This document shows positions 11,005-24,300 of a DNA stretch of 64,000 nt, one piece after another. A program made the translations under genes and the position numbers. Each line of letters opens with the position of its first letter. The first letter of the stretch is position 1. Under the pieces are notes generated by a model, which was given only the letters and a program-made list of their open reading frames with translations, ran no database searches and was not told where the DNA came from. Origin of the DNA: Cylicocyclus nassatus (taxonomy: Eukaryota > Nematoda > Chromadorea > Rhabditida > Strongylidae); NCBI GenBank assembly GCA_958299035.1, contig CATQJL010000112.1, forward strand, positions 16,220,880 through 16,284,879. Reading direction: 5' to 3'.

Positions 11005-12423
11005 ATGCGAGCGCCCCTAGGCACTGAGGCTGGGAGCATTGGTTGCCGCGCTATCCAAGACGATTACGGTAGTCACTATGCGCATGGCCGTAACCGTCTT
11101 CAGACTTCTCATTGCATAGCGGATTACCAGCCAAAACAGCTTTATATAGCTACGGCGCCTCATTTTGGCTTCTGTTCACTTCGATGTTCTTTGTCGTTTC
11201 TCCTTTTTGGGCTCGTGCTTTCCTTTCGCCTCAAATTTCTTTCTTTTACCTTAAATGTTCTTGCAAACCGGGATGGAAAATCTTGCGGAAAGGCCCAAGT
11301 GGTTGTTCCATCACAAAATGGAGTAGAGGTTACCAAAATGATAGAGTTTTACAATATAATAGCAAAATTTTCTGCTGGCGGTTTCCTGGAGCTGATTATT
11401 AGGAGAATGTACAAGCTCAAGGCAGCCTTCAGGCAGGATGTCGACTTCTATTTTTTGCACTATCCAGGACTTTTCATGGCGCTAATTCCAAAGGTAACAT
11501 TCAAAATGCGTGAATTCCTCAAAAAATCCCATTTTTGAGACAATTTTGTAAGAACCGTGGACGAGTGCTTCTAATGCTATCCTTGTCGAAAGGAATCCTT
11601 AACACGTAGACACTATCTGTTCGATTGTGTTTGCCACGTGAAAACACGTCAAGGGCTGAAGAGAGTTCGTTCAAGGGGGCGGGCGGTGCGAGGGAGTGGC
11701 GTGGCCCTCGAGGCTCGTTGTCTGCTCCGATTTTCTCCTTTTGCTGGGGGGGGGGGGGGTCAAAAGTCGGATTTGCGCGACAATATCAGATCGAGGCCGT
11801 AGTGGTCGGATATGATAGTGTACGAAAATATCCAAATCCGCCCAGACGCTGCCTTAAACGTTCGAGAAAACCCTGGATACAAAAGTCCTTTTGAGTTGAC
11901 CTTTTCTACTTTTTGCACTTTGCTAAAATTATGCGTTGATATCAGTATATTGTGCTTTGAGTCGTTCGAAAACAGCTAATCCAACTAGAATTAGCCACTC
12001 GAAATTTCTCAAGCAAATGTCTAAAAACCTTTTTTACGGACTACGTCACTCATCCGTTTTGTCCATTTGAAACAGTTTGAATCGCAAAGTTTCTCGTGCG
12101 CAGCAATTGTTGATGAAATTCAAAGAAGCAAAAAAGGAGCTAGCGAAATAATGAGGTGGGGGACACCATGAGTTATTTGTCGCTTACACTTAGATATTCA
12201 CAAGGGAAGGATACTTGCTGACAGTGGCCTTTTGCAGTGCGGTGTATACCAGTATGTGCGCCTTGAAACGCCTTGATTTCAATATGTTCGTTCTGTTGTG
12301 CGACTCTCTGAACAAAGTCATGGACTTTTATTATGTTGATTTCACGAGATCTAGGCAGCCAGAATCGTCAGTATCCACGCTTTTTGATTCTGATATATCG
12401 GAGATGGACGCTTTTTCTAGTGG
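11005..12423 (+). other. Two coding-like plus-strand fragments, gene identity unresolved
   Basis: The first fragment runs open from 11005; its ATG at 11338 leads into about 52 residues (MIEFYNIIAKFSAGGFLEL.., ..HYPGLFMALIPK) ending at a GTAACA donor after 11493. The second, 12238-12423, has a textbook TTTTGCAG acceptor and GTAAGT donor and reads ..LDFNMFVLLCDSLNK.. then SDISEMDAFSSG. The phases of the two do not match directly (0 versus 2), so either an exon is missing or this is a decayed gene. The first fragment faintly recalls the N-terminus of bestrophin channels (I/V-x-Y-N..A..S..F..L..R..YK), but the similarity is too weak for a name. Confidence 0.25.
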
Positions 12424-12580
12424 GTAAGTGAACATTTCAACTATCTTGTGAATTCTTTCATCAGAACACTGCAAGTTTGTTAGCTAAAAATGCTCATTAT
12501 TTTTTCTTGGAAGAGCACACAGCAGATACTGAAAGCAGATTTGGAATGAGCACTTCAAGGTGTACGTTTAATGGTGTACA

Positions 12581-13863
12581 CAGGGCCCGGCACGAGGTGG
12601 GCAATTGAAAAGCTGGAAATTGTTTTGGGGGATAAAGCAAGGGGATGATCGTTTTTGCGGGTCCGAGGCGGAGCCCCGTAAGAAGATTCCAAGTGCAAGC
12701 AAAAGAAGGTCGAATCATGCTTATTACCTCATACATATAATTCACTGGGAAGCAGTTTTCATAAGCCTTAACAAAGGACAGAGTTCGCGCGCGCTACGCC
12801 GCGCGGCCGCTTTGCCGCGTGCGCGACGTCGCATAAGCGAAGCCGTTGCACAGCATGATTACATGATCTGTTCTCAATGCTGGCGTAACGATATAGCACC
12901 AAATTAGGTAAGCGAACGAAAAGAAGCTAGTAGAAACTAAGTATGAAAATATGAAAAATTATGAAAAACTTATGTGAATGCGAGGTGTAATAAGCATTTT
13001 TTTCAAAAATTTTGCAGAACTGGTAAATGAAGATGTGAATTCAAATGGCTCGTTTGCAGCGCACAGATGGCCATACGATTTGAAACTTGATAGGTACATG
13101 AACACGGGCCTGCAGGGCTTAACTTACAAGTTTTATTGAAAAATTATGCGAGTAAAAGCTGTGGCAAGCTTTTTTTCTGAAAATTTCCCACTATGAAGAA
13201 AATGGAAAAATGGCTCGTTTGCAACGCAGGGAAAACATAATCGCGCGAGACTTGGTGGGTATACGCGCAGTAGGGCTAAGAAACTATGTATGAAAAATTA
13301 TGGAAAACTTGTGTGAATGAAGAGCGTGCCCAACTTTTTTCGAAATTAGGTGGGCAATTGCCCACCTAATGCCCATCTGAGGTGGGCAAAACTTTCAGTT
13401 CACATAAGTTCTTCAAAATTTTTACCGAAATCTTTTGTACACCTAAAGTTTACTACATGGTGAGATTTTGGTTCCGAAACTCCTCCTCTTGTCTTTGTTA
13501 CCCAAAATCGCATCAGCAGCCTAGCTTTCTAAGATGGAAAGGGCGCCCCAGTCAATCGATACGCGCGGGAACGGCGTCTCTCAGTCCTATGACTGCGTTA
13601 CTTTAATATTTTTTCATTCCTTCATTTCATCATTTTTCTTGCTTATTCTTCTTCCTGCTTTCTATCTTGGTACAAGTGATGAGTAATTACAGGAGTTTGA
13701 ACATTTTGAGCGCTTTTGAGCGCTTTTAAAGCATGGCCGGTGCTGTTGTTGCACAAGCACAAAGCATCGTTTCTGGGCTCAAGGGGGTATTCGTAAAAAA
13801 TATTGGGACCAAAGGGCAATTCGTTTTGAAAAACCCCGTTTGCCCAACTCGTGCCAGGCCCTG
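12581..13863. mobile_element. hAT-type element (CAGGGCCCGGCACGAG family), copy 1
   Basis: This 1283-bp element starts CAGGGCCCGGCACGAG and ends CTCGTGCCAGGCCCTG. It is flanked by the perfect 8-bp duplication GGTGTACA (12573-12580 and 13864-13871). The interior has related direct blocks (for example ATGGCTCGTTTGCA twice), a very GC-rich stretch near 12785-12830 and a perfect 26-bp palindrome at 13345-13370. No transposase reading frame was found, so it is non-autonomous. A second family member is at 31430-32178. Confidence 0.88.
13345..13370. repeat. Perfect 26-bp palindrome inside hAT element copy 1
   Basis: ATTAGGTGGGCAA is followed directly by its exact complement with no spacer. A longer perfect palindrome occupies the matching interior position of copy 2, suggesting a conserved structural feature of the family. 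Confidence 0.85.
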
Positions 13864-15314
13864 GGTGTACATTTCATTTCAAAAGGCGATATACCATATA
13901 TCCTTCCTTTGTTAGACAGCCTGTCTTCACGTATTGTTCCGGCTCAAGCACACTAGTTTCCATTGCTCCTACCTTTCGCTTTGACATCTCTGGTGGTCAG
14001 TTGCAGCGTCTACGAATTTCAGGTGCAAAAGCCAGATTTTTTTGCTGGTCCTTCCGTTTCGCAAACACAATCTGTCCATCTCTGAAAAGTCGACTCAAGA
14101 TGCATTGCGATTTACCGCCTCTGATAATCTGGCTCTTCCCAGGGTTTTCGCCTATATTCAGTCACTAAGTAGCTTACCCGATTTCGCACGGAAATGGGTA
14201 GGCGGACCGCCAAGCGGTACACACTCTCGAGGAAAGTGACAGGACTTACCTCTCCGCCGACTTGCGCTTTACCTCCACCGATTACCTCAATTTTCCGTCC
14301 TCTCCTGCACCCTATGCAACCTGCACTAGCATTCTTATGAATACGGTGACACTTTAAGCGACTCACATAGAGGCACTACATGCTGCTAACCACCAAGTAA
14401 GGTTTACGTCAGCTCTCATGAGTGGTGAAATGACTTCTTAATGACTGCAAACTTCCATTTTCCAGAGGTCAGTAAATAAATCAATAAACGATAGAAGGAA
14501 GCAGCGAATTCTCGTGAAATGTGGCCTAAAATCATCTCCGGGTTCGATCATCTAGCAAAGTTTCAGCTTATCGGTTCAACCGCGAGCGTTTCTATAGCAC
14601 ATACTACCCTCCAAACGGACAATTTTTGATTTTTGTTTATAGCGCTTCCACTCGTTTCAGTTACTCTGTTTATCTTCGCTCTCCTATTTTCACCTGTACA
14701 ATGCCATTGTTCTAGAATCTGGCAGTGCAAGAATTTCTCGCGACAATGTTAGTCGCTTTGCGTGCTTAAGTTATATGCCTACCTAAACTTAAAGTTTTCG
14801 GAATGCAACCCATGAACTCAATGATTCTTTAACCATAAACCATCCTTATGCCTACTCGTGCATTGCCCGTTGACTCTCTGTCTCAGGAGGCCTCGAGGCA
14901 ACGTCGAGTTCTACGAAAATAGTTTTAATTCCTCGGTTTCCCATGTTGACGAAAATTTCGATAGAGTAGGATGAGAAGCTTTCAGAAGCACTTACACATT
15001 GTTCTGAGGGCCTCACAAACTGGAAGAAGTGAATGAAAAAATGCGAACGAACTCATTATGTAGTTTAATAAGTTTGCTGAGTGTTTGCATCTGCTTTAAG
15101 CTTTTGTAACTCAACAATCTTTGCTCATGTATGGATCCAATTACGCTGTCTTCAACTCTAAGATCTTATGGTGCGTATCTTATGGTTTTCTCTAATATCC
15201 TTTGTTTTTCATGATGTCAAAAAGGCAATTCAATGGTAAACTTTATATATTCATATAATTAGAATAAAATGACTAGATTCAAGTTACAAATCCTAATTGA
15301 GCCTCGTCTCTCGT

Positions 15315-18300
15315 TCAAAATACTCCATTAGGACATCGTTCATATCCAAGGAATAGTGGGTCTTCGCCAGAGGCGAGACTCTCTGAGATCACAGAATACC
15401 AGCAATCATATGCCTAAATGAGTATGAATAAGATGTGATTATCATAGGTTGTTGTTGGAGATGAAATGATTTTTGTGGCGTTGTTGACACAAGATTGTGG
15501 ATGAGAAGGATACAAGGGAAAGCATCATTAGCTTTTACTGATTCATGGAAGAAAAAGACTGCAATAGAGAAATTTCAAGGTAAGGTACTTATTTTATCGA
15601 ATAGGAGTTTATGTATCAAGAAAATCGCTCTTTACGGTTTAATAAGCATGTCCTTCAAAATTTTTAAGTGAAAAAATCAATCTGATGATACGAATTTCGC
15701 AACTGGTTAGAGTATCTAAGAGCGACAGTTTGTTTACGTATAACTCTAGTTCGTCAGTGATCTTTGGTACATGGGTAAAAATTCAGACTATGCACTTCGC
15801 CTATATATACATCATCAACGCATATATTTCCTTTGCGCGGATAATCACAATAGGCTGTGTGTGTGGTGTGAGGGCGCGAATAGGTAGAAATGTACGAGGG
15901 AACGAGCAGTATTCTACTATTTTGGCTAAAAAAAAACAAATTTTCCTTATGTCAAATCTCCACAAACAGTTTTCTTCTTGTTATCTATGTTTTTGAGGGG
16001 AATCAGTCGAAAGCCTCTACTGCCACATGTCAGCTATTCAGAATTTTCTATTGTCACTCAAGAACAGTTATGCCATGCGGTCAAATTCTAAAGAGCTCGT
16101 TCTTTGACATTCTAGGCTTCGTTTTCATGCTTTGATGGGTAGATGAGTAATTTGGTATTACACCTAAGTTTTTCTCTATCTAACAAATAACGGCAAAACT
16201 GGTAATCCGTCTTTTTGAAAGCAGTTGCCCGGATTAGTTCTTTTCTTTCTGAGACTTCTTCCATTAGTAATCGTAGCAGATACGAGCGACACTTGGCAAG
16301 GGGATTGTCGTTGCACTCTTACCTCTAAACCACCGTGTCGAGCAAACTTCGTCGCGATCCATTCTCGATTGTAATAGGTAGTGTCGTAGTAGTGACCTGG
16401 ATCAGCCAAAAGTGTTGCTATCGTCAGTCGTCCTTTCATAGGTTTCCTGAGTATTAACGAATTAATCAATAGTTTAGAATAAATAAAATTCATTGAGATT
16501 GGAATTAAAAGAAGACCAATCTGAGCTAGATAGACAATGTTTGCATAGGTGCCCGAGCTTTTAATCTCAGAATAGATAATAGGATGGCACAGTTCGCGTA
16601 GTCTAGTGTTTTCTTACGTGCAGCTCCATTCTCAGCGCATATTCGATGAGGCCGTTTTGCGGCTCAAGTAGAGGCCGCGATTACACTCTGCGAGCGCCAG
16701 TATCAATTTTTTCATGATAAGGAAAGCTTACCTTGCTGTAGAAGCAATATGCATCGAAGTTAGCAGGTTTACTCCACTACTGGTGCCACCGGACGCACCT
16801 TGATCTCGCAATATCCGCATGGCGGCGGTGGCTGCGACGTCAGGAATTTTGATAACTCGATCAATCACAGCTGCATCCATACTAAAATTTGTAAAGTAGG
16901 AGGATGGAGGAAGCGATTCGAGAAGGGGCGCTAGAAATGCCAAGGCAGAAGCATGCCTGCCTATCTTTTCTCCAACGCGGAACTGAAAGCTGCATCTTTC
17001 GAGTTCTGGTTTTTATAAGACCGTCACCAAATCGACAAAGGATACCAGATCAACAGAACATTTTCACATATAGAAGAAAAGCTGAGAGTTTATGGATTAC
17101 GAGAAACTGACATGGCAGCGTTTTCTTCACCTTAAAGAAAGCGGGAGATTTTAACACATGGATGTCTCACGCGAATTCGACGGGGGCTATTACAAAGGCA
17201 TTGCCCAAGCGGCAACATATACGATTCATCCAAGGTCAAGTATACTTCTAATCTCCTTGAACCTTGCTTGCTTCAGCGCACGATATGCACAGAATTCGCA
17301 TCTTATTTCTATCCTTCAACGTGTAAAGAGCATTTTAAGTTCTCTTGGGCTACCAATGAGGGTAAGCTAAGCTATCGGCAAGATTCTTAGTCTTATTCTT
17401 AGTCTTCTTAGTATCTTCATAGTAGATTTCAATCTTTTTCTTTGCCGTAAACGTTGTTATAGGGACATTTCATTCCCAAATTCAAATTACTTAATGTTGA
17501 AGTCGGATTGCTGACTCGATCTACCTTTCTATGCTTTCTTAGCTGGAACTGGAGGTCTAATGCCATCTATTAGGTTGGCTAATAAATAATTTCGGGGTTT
17601 TGCGGCTCCTACAGATGCTGCAGACGATTTTTTGTCCAGTATTCGGTACCGTTGGAAAGAGCACTTCAGTGAGAACTGGAACATAGAATCTCTCGAATAG
17701 AATTTATTTTGCTATGAAAGATTTCCGCAATGAAGTGAGAAACTTCATTTTTCTCATTGTGCACAAATATGAGAAAATTTGGTTATTTTGGTCAAAAATT
17801 TTGAAACGGCAGATCACAATTTTGATTGGTAGTCGTTAAGTAGGGAAAACTTGTCTGTACTCAAATACCAAATTGCTGTTCTCTACATCCATTAGAGCAT
17901 GAAAACAAAACTTCTACAGTCGCAGAATTGAGCTTTTGGAATTTCAGCCTCTTCGGGGCATAACTAATAGTTTGAAATTCTGAGTTGGTATGTGATGAAG
18001 AAGTTTTGATTTTTAGCCAATTTAATAGAATATTACAGACTATAAAGTCATTTCTAGCTAAACAGTCGTTGACGAGCCTGCTCATTCTCAACACTGCAGT
18101 CAGTTAACATGGCGACTTCTAATCTCAACACAGGCTCGGTTGAAGCACATCTAAGCAGCTGATACTGATACAAATTAGGTGACACACTTTGGAGCCCACT
18201 TCTAGACGTCCTACTTCCACGTTCTGGCCGCTAGGCGAATTATTTGAATGACCATAAAAATGTGCTGCTTGCTTACAAATTTGCGCTACTTGATGTGAAA

Positions 18301-21300
18301 TACCAGCCGTTGATTTTCTATGTCTATTCAAAAACATACCTTGTTGTTTCACCTTTTCTTGCCATTCCCATCGGTCCATAGCCAATTCCTGCCATTCCTG
18401 GCTCTACCCATAAGCTAGCACCGGACTCATTCTTGAATCTGTAGAGAAGTAGAAGTTGAACTAGTGTTTGTTCGTATGCTAGATTATCAGGCATCTTCGA
18501 AATCTGACCTTACCTATCGTACATAACGTAGTCGTAATAAACAGAGAATTGTGTATCGGCAAGCACTATTTCAGTGCTAATTCCATATTTTTTCGCATAT
18601 CGTCCAACTGAGGATATGGTTCCGCCTGAAAAACTAGGTAGTTTACAAGCATGAGCACCTGTTCAATCAATAGAAATCAAAATGGACATTCCTCATTTAT
18701 AGTTGTTGATGCACTTACATAGCCAACCGGCACAATAAGGTGATACTTACGCTTTGGGTGGAAGAAGTTTTGACAATGAAGCCATCATGGATTAGATACG
18801 ACAGGTCTTTCAACAAAGAAGTTGTACGTATAAGCGCTTTTTAGTGTTTTAGTGTTGGTAGTACGCAGCTTTCTTCAGTTTGCGGAAATATTAAAATCAG
18901 AGTTATCAATGAAAACTTTGTCTCTATACAAAAACTCAAAGTATGTCCGAGGTGAAGTTATTTGAAATTTATGGACTTTTTTGTGTGAACCGGTTAAGCT
19001 GAAACTTTGCACACATGTTTTCGACCCGGTGACGGTTTTAGGCTACCTTTTGTGCCGTTTTGCTGGGACCTTCTATCGATTTATCGATTTCTGGCACCTT
19101 GCAATGCAAATGAAGCCTCTGTCTGAGTTCATACTGATCCATAAGCTCTGAACGGTTCCCGCACAGTTCTCGCTCTGTTCCGGAACTGTGCATGCGCTGC
19201 AACCACCCGCGTGAGGTTTTGGCGGCGATAAATGGCAGTATCTGACTTTCTTTGAAGGTTTCCGTCGTTAACTCACATTTGTCTCACTCTTGCACCTTCC
19301 TTCTTCTTAAGTTGGGGAACTCCTAATTAACGCAAGGTTCGCTAAACGCTTTTACACGTCCTATCTTGCGTTAAATGAAGTATATCGTTTGCGGGTTCGC
19401 TTTCGTGATTTTTTTGTCAGACATTCTTATTGTATTTCAGAAAGTTACTTTGTTCTCATAGTACCAGCTATCTTTAGAGAAGACTGACACATTTTACGGT
19501 AGCGCCTCATTTCTTTATATGAATCATATTGCTTGCTCGTTTTTTCTTAATAACTGTTCCCTTTCAATGAAAAAACATTGAACTATGGAGCAATATATTA
19601 TACAAGAATGGAAACGCCTTCGATTTGTGCAGTCTTCAGGGGGTGCGTAGCAAATGGTACCCAGACAGTTGACTGCTGCCGCAGCAGCCGCCAGAGCTGG
19701 CGTCAGCGGCGCCGCATATGGTAGAATAATTACGCTGGCCGTTTGAAATCTCCTGCCGAAAGGCTTCCTCTCGCGCTAAAGTGCGATATCAGCATCAGTG
19801 ACAGCGCGATATTATCAATATCTATATCTCGAAACGGCAAAAAGTCCTAATTGAGAACCATGCAACTTTCACAAAACTATACAAACTACAGGTTTTCAAG
19901 AAAGGTATAAAGCGAAAAATTGCGAGATTAAATATTTTTTGTCACAAATTTGGATACCGACATACTAGGTAGGTCCGAAAGTTCTTGCACATCATTTTCA
20001 AGAAATCAAAACATCTTCGTATCACGATGGAAAGCATAGATTCAGCTCTTTACAACAGTGAGCTTTCAATGAATAAGTTTGAGAAAGTTCGAGAGATACA
20101 GTCCATTGAACGAAATCACTCGGCATACGACATTTTCAAGCAGGGCTGCAGAAAATCTGGAAGTATTTTTATTTTAAAGAAATAATTTCTCCCATTGCTG
20201 CAGTATCTTTGCCGTAATTTAGAACGAGATTTTTTTTGGTTTTCGTAGTTGTATTCTAGGGGACTTCACTAGCTGAAGTCTAATTGGGAGGGAACAGAGA
20301 ACGAGTTCAGAATTATGAATTTTTTTTTCAATCTTCAACTTCCAGTAAAGTCAAATCATAAAATATCTGGAGAACTGATGAATTTTCCAAGTATGCTTAT
20401 TGAGCCTGAGGCTCTTGTTGGAAGCTGTATAGATTAGACATTTTGAGTTTTTGATGATCCACACCGTTCTCTCTTATATCAGCAAATGTGACATATTTCC
20501 ACCTCTTATCAGTGACCTACTCAATTTCTGACCTACTTTGGAGGATTTAGCTCGCTTAACAACACTAACAATAAGTCTTAAAATGCTAATTTTTTAACAG
20601 ACTTTTTTTCGTTATTATGTCTCATGCGTTGTCCTCCGATTTTGATTCCCAGAAAATAGATTTTGATAAACAGTTTTGGCATTTCTTATTATTTCAGCTT
20701 CTGGCTATATTGAGGAAATGAATTTAGTGAACTTTTCCTTCGGGAAAACACTCTGTGTAAATTTGTTCATTTGCTTTTTATTAGTGAACTAGCTGGCTTA
20801 CCCGGCTTCGCCCGGCCCTATCAATATTATATTTGTAATCAGCATGCTCGATTACCCCCCTGTGCCAACTCCCAGCCCCGTAGCTCGAACTTTTTGAAAA
20901 ATCAGTAAAATCGATATCGATCAATGACGAAAAATAGCCTATGACACCCGCCCGGCCAAGTGTATGTGTGCAGTTTGGTCCGGATCGGTGCAGAAATGGA
21001 ATTTTCTATTCGGAACGTACGTACACACATACATACATACAGACAGACAGACAAACAGACATTCAGCTATATATATAAGATTATAGAATTTTTGCTGTTT
21101 GAAATGAAAAAAATATTGATAATATCGCGCTCTTTTCGAGGCTGATATTGCACTTCAGCGCGAAGAGGTGCGAGGAAACCTCTCAGCAGAAAATTTCAGA
21201 CGGCCATTTGATTATTCTACCATATGCGGCGCCGCTGACATCAGCTCTGGCGGCTGGCTGCGGCAGCAGTCGGCTCTCTGGGTATCACTTGCGCGCTTCC

Positions 21301-24300
21301 CGTCTTCAGGAGGGGCAAGTGTTGCGAGTCCATTGCATGCCGATCTTCTTGTATCTTGGTTGTGATAGTTAGTCACGATTAATCGTGTTGGAAAACTATC
21401 AAAACCGAAATGCAAGAAGATCGGCATACATTAATATTGTTACAGTTGTTCTGTCGCGATCAATCGCGACGATCAAATCGCTTGAACTCTGTCCAAGGCC
21501 TAATGAGTCATCCATAGATCTAAGGAAGAAATATGTTTGAAGTAAGTGGCTTTATGTTTAGAATAGCTGTATTTGTAATGATAAAGTAAGATCTATCAAT
21601 AAAGCACTGAATTTACCCCCATGGGAACATATTTTGCTCGAGAGGTGATGTGCACTGAATCTACAAAAGCTGTTGTCGGCATAATCACCATAATACTGTA
21701 AATGAGCCTAGCGCAGCATGGTATGTGCTGTTTTGAGATGTTAATATCACCTGCTCAGATAATTACAGGGGCAGGCGGTCCGCAAACTCGCGTTTCCTTA
21801 CAGGCGGTCGCAGAATTTTGAGGCGTGGCCAAACCTTTAGCGGGCGGTATCTCCTTTACTGTCGAATGTCCTGCTAGCGGGGCAGAATACAGAGTTTACT
21901 ATTTTTATGATTATTTATTTTCATGAATTATTTTTCGGTGCCCGCTTGCTAAAAATTCGCATGGCCGCCTGCCCCCCGCGATTATCTGAGTGCGTGCAGT
22001 AAAGGCAAAATACCTGTACTGCAAACTATGCTACATTTATCTAAAAGAAAACAGAAGTTGAAGAATTTTCACATCTACATTTTTTCTTTGTTGTTCTAAT
22101 CTCTCACCTGTTCCAGCTGAATGTACGAAATAGTGTGGAACTTTCACCTCCTGCGTGTCATCGGCTTGTAATTGAACAAGCATTTCATGAAACAAATTCA
22201 CTGACTCAAGCGGGAAGTCTCCACCTAAAAACACCGAATGTGGGAATTTTTTCCTTTTTGCTGTAGAACCATCTTTCTAAACCTGCTCTTCACCTGGGAC
22301 TCACTTTCATGGAAATCTTCAGCTTTGTCAGCATTACCGAACTGGTTCATAAAAAATCCGCCATTTTCGATTGCCATCTGTCGTGCTCGGATCAACCTAT
22401 GCCAAGCTATTTATGGCAAAAAGACTGTTTTTGAGAAATCAATAATCTTCTAGTACATCTCAAAGCAAACATCTTGAACTGCTTCAGACGAGATCTTTCA
22501 AGACTTACGAATTTTTAACAATCCAGTAAAAGGCAACTCACCTTTCTCCCAGAGGGACTTTGATGACACTGCCACCATATTCCTCTATGTGCTTCACTTT
22601 GATCTCCTCTATAGTGTCAGGAACCTTAAAATAATTTAGTCAATTAGCTGAGTTGTACTTGAACTTGTACAAATTTTGTACTTGAAAAGTTGAGCCTTCG
22701 AACTCTTGAATGCTTGATGCTACACGCTAATGAATATTGAACGCCCCATCATTCTTTTCCCGTTGGCGAATTTATTTGTAATGTTCCATTAAGCTCAATG
22801 GCGGAAAGCTCTTTTTGCAATCTCAAAAGCACCATTTCAACTGCCGGCTCTTATGCATTATGCGGCTCTTATGCGTCCAATTTGGCAAATGGTACATGGG
22901 TGAGGTAGAGTTCTCATGCGTTTACGTGCAGCGTAAAGATTTTCGGAAAAGATTTACATATGTTGCAGCAACCTTCAATCATTGATCGCTAATAGAACTC
23001 TAAAGCGCACTTTCAGCAAGCAGCATGTATCGGAGGTTGGATTGGGCTACTATGTACTAGGTTGCCACATAAGTTTTGCAACTTTTCCCATAACTTTCTT
23101 CTTACTAGATGTAGCACTCTCATTTTTTGGCATCATGTAGAGCGAGACGTAAACTGCGAATCTTCGCAAACTGTTTGATTTATAACAACGTAGTAAAAAA
23201 AATTCCAGCATTTTTCAAAAATCCTTGAAAATTGAGGTTTCACGGTTTCTTGGCAAACATAAAGCCGTACAAAACTTGAATCAAACATATCAAAAGAAAA
23301 TATAGGCAGCAGGTAGTTAGAAGTTGACCCATTAAAATTAGTAAAAAAGAAGTGAAATTCTAAGGGCCGCATGCACTAACATGGTAGCGGGGAGGGGATC
23401 GCAGCTCAAAAGAAAGCTTCATATTTCGAAACTCCAGGTACTTGGATTTCACGTTGTGTACCTATCCGTAAGTATTCCTACTACCCTTCACTATGAACAT
23501 GTTGAACAGGAGCGAGAAGCTGTACAAACCGCATTTTCCAGCTTTTGTATGATCCCTGATGATCCCCGGCGCTTTTCTTTAAAGTCATTTTTCTTTCTGC
23601 GAAGTCAACGAAAAACTTTCAAAGTTGTGCAGATTATCTAACCCAACAGTGCTAAGCATGTTGCTGATGAGAACAAATGATGTTTTGAAGTCATGAAATT
23701 TTCGATGATCCACAGGTCGAAATTTGGGGTATACCGAAAAATTCGATTTTTCAAAAATTCATTTGTTCTCATCAGCAACATGCTTAGCACTGTTGTGTTA
23801 GATGTTCAGTATAACTTTGAAAGGTTTTCGTTGTCTTCAGAGAAAGAAAAATGACTTTGAAGAATAGATGTTCGTCCCCCAGGGATCATCAGAGGATCGT
23901 ACAAAAAGCTGGGAAATGCGGCTGTACAGCTTCTCGCTTCTTCTCAATATGTTCATAGTGAAGGATGGTGGGAGTACTTACGGACAGGTAGACAGCGTGA
24001 ATTCCAGATATCCGGAGCTTCAGGATATGAATCTTTCTTCTGAAGCTGCGATCCCCTCCCCAGCGCAAATGTTAGTGCATGCGGCCCTAAGAAACTAAGA
24101 TAAGGCGGCTTGAGAAGTAGAACAAGTCAAATGCGTCAAGTTTTGATAAATTTTGAAGGCAATCTTCAATGGCAAAGCTGGGAAACCTCAAAATTTGCTA
24201 AAACTTTGCGCATTAGGGTGATCCAATACGGTGAACACGAATATTAGAATCATTTGTCGCTAAGATAACATTCATTATTTGACTTTAGAAAGAGGCCTTT

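Larger units (their letters stand above)
10185..15314. other. Spacer between the two PLP paralogues
   Basis: This 5.1-kb interval separates the 5' end of copy 1 from the 3' end of copy 2. It contains a direct repeat of the 20-mer AGTCAAAAAATGATGTCATC near 10719 and 10837, and a G tract of 13 or so around 11747. It also holds coding-like fragments (see 11005-12423), a hAT element (12581-13863), and a minus-strand open stretch with a good donor (about 14366-14250, reading ..KIEVIGGGKAQVGGE then GTAAGT). None of these assembles into a recognisable gene. Confidence 0.6.

Noticed and set aside
23381..24098. Short open frames of 76-86 codons
   Set aside because: They fall on mirror-image arms of a fold-back element.
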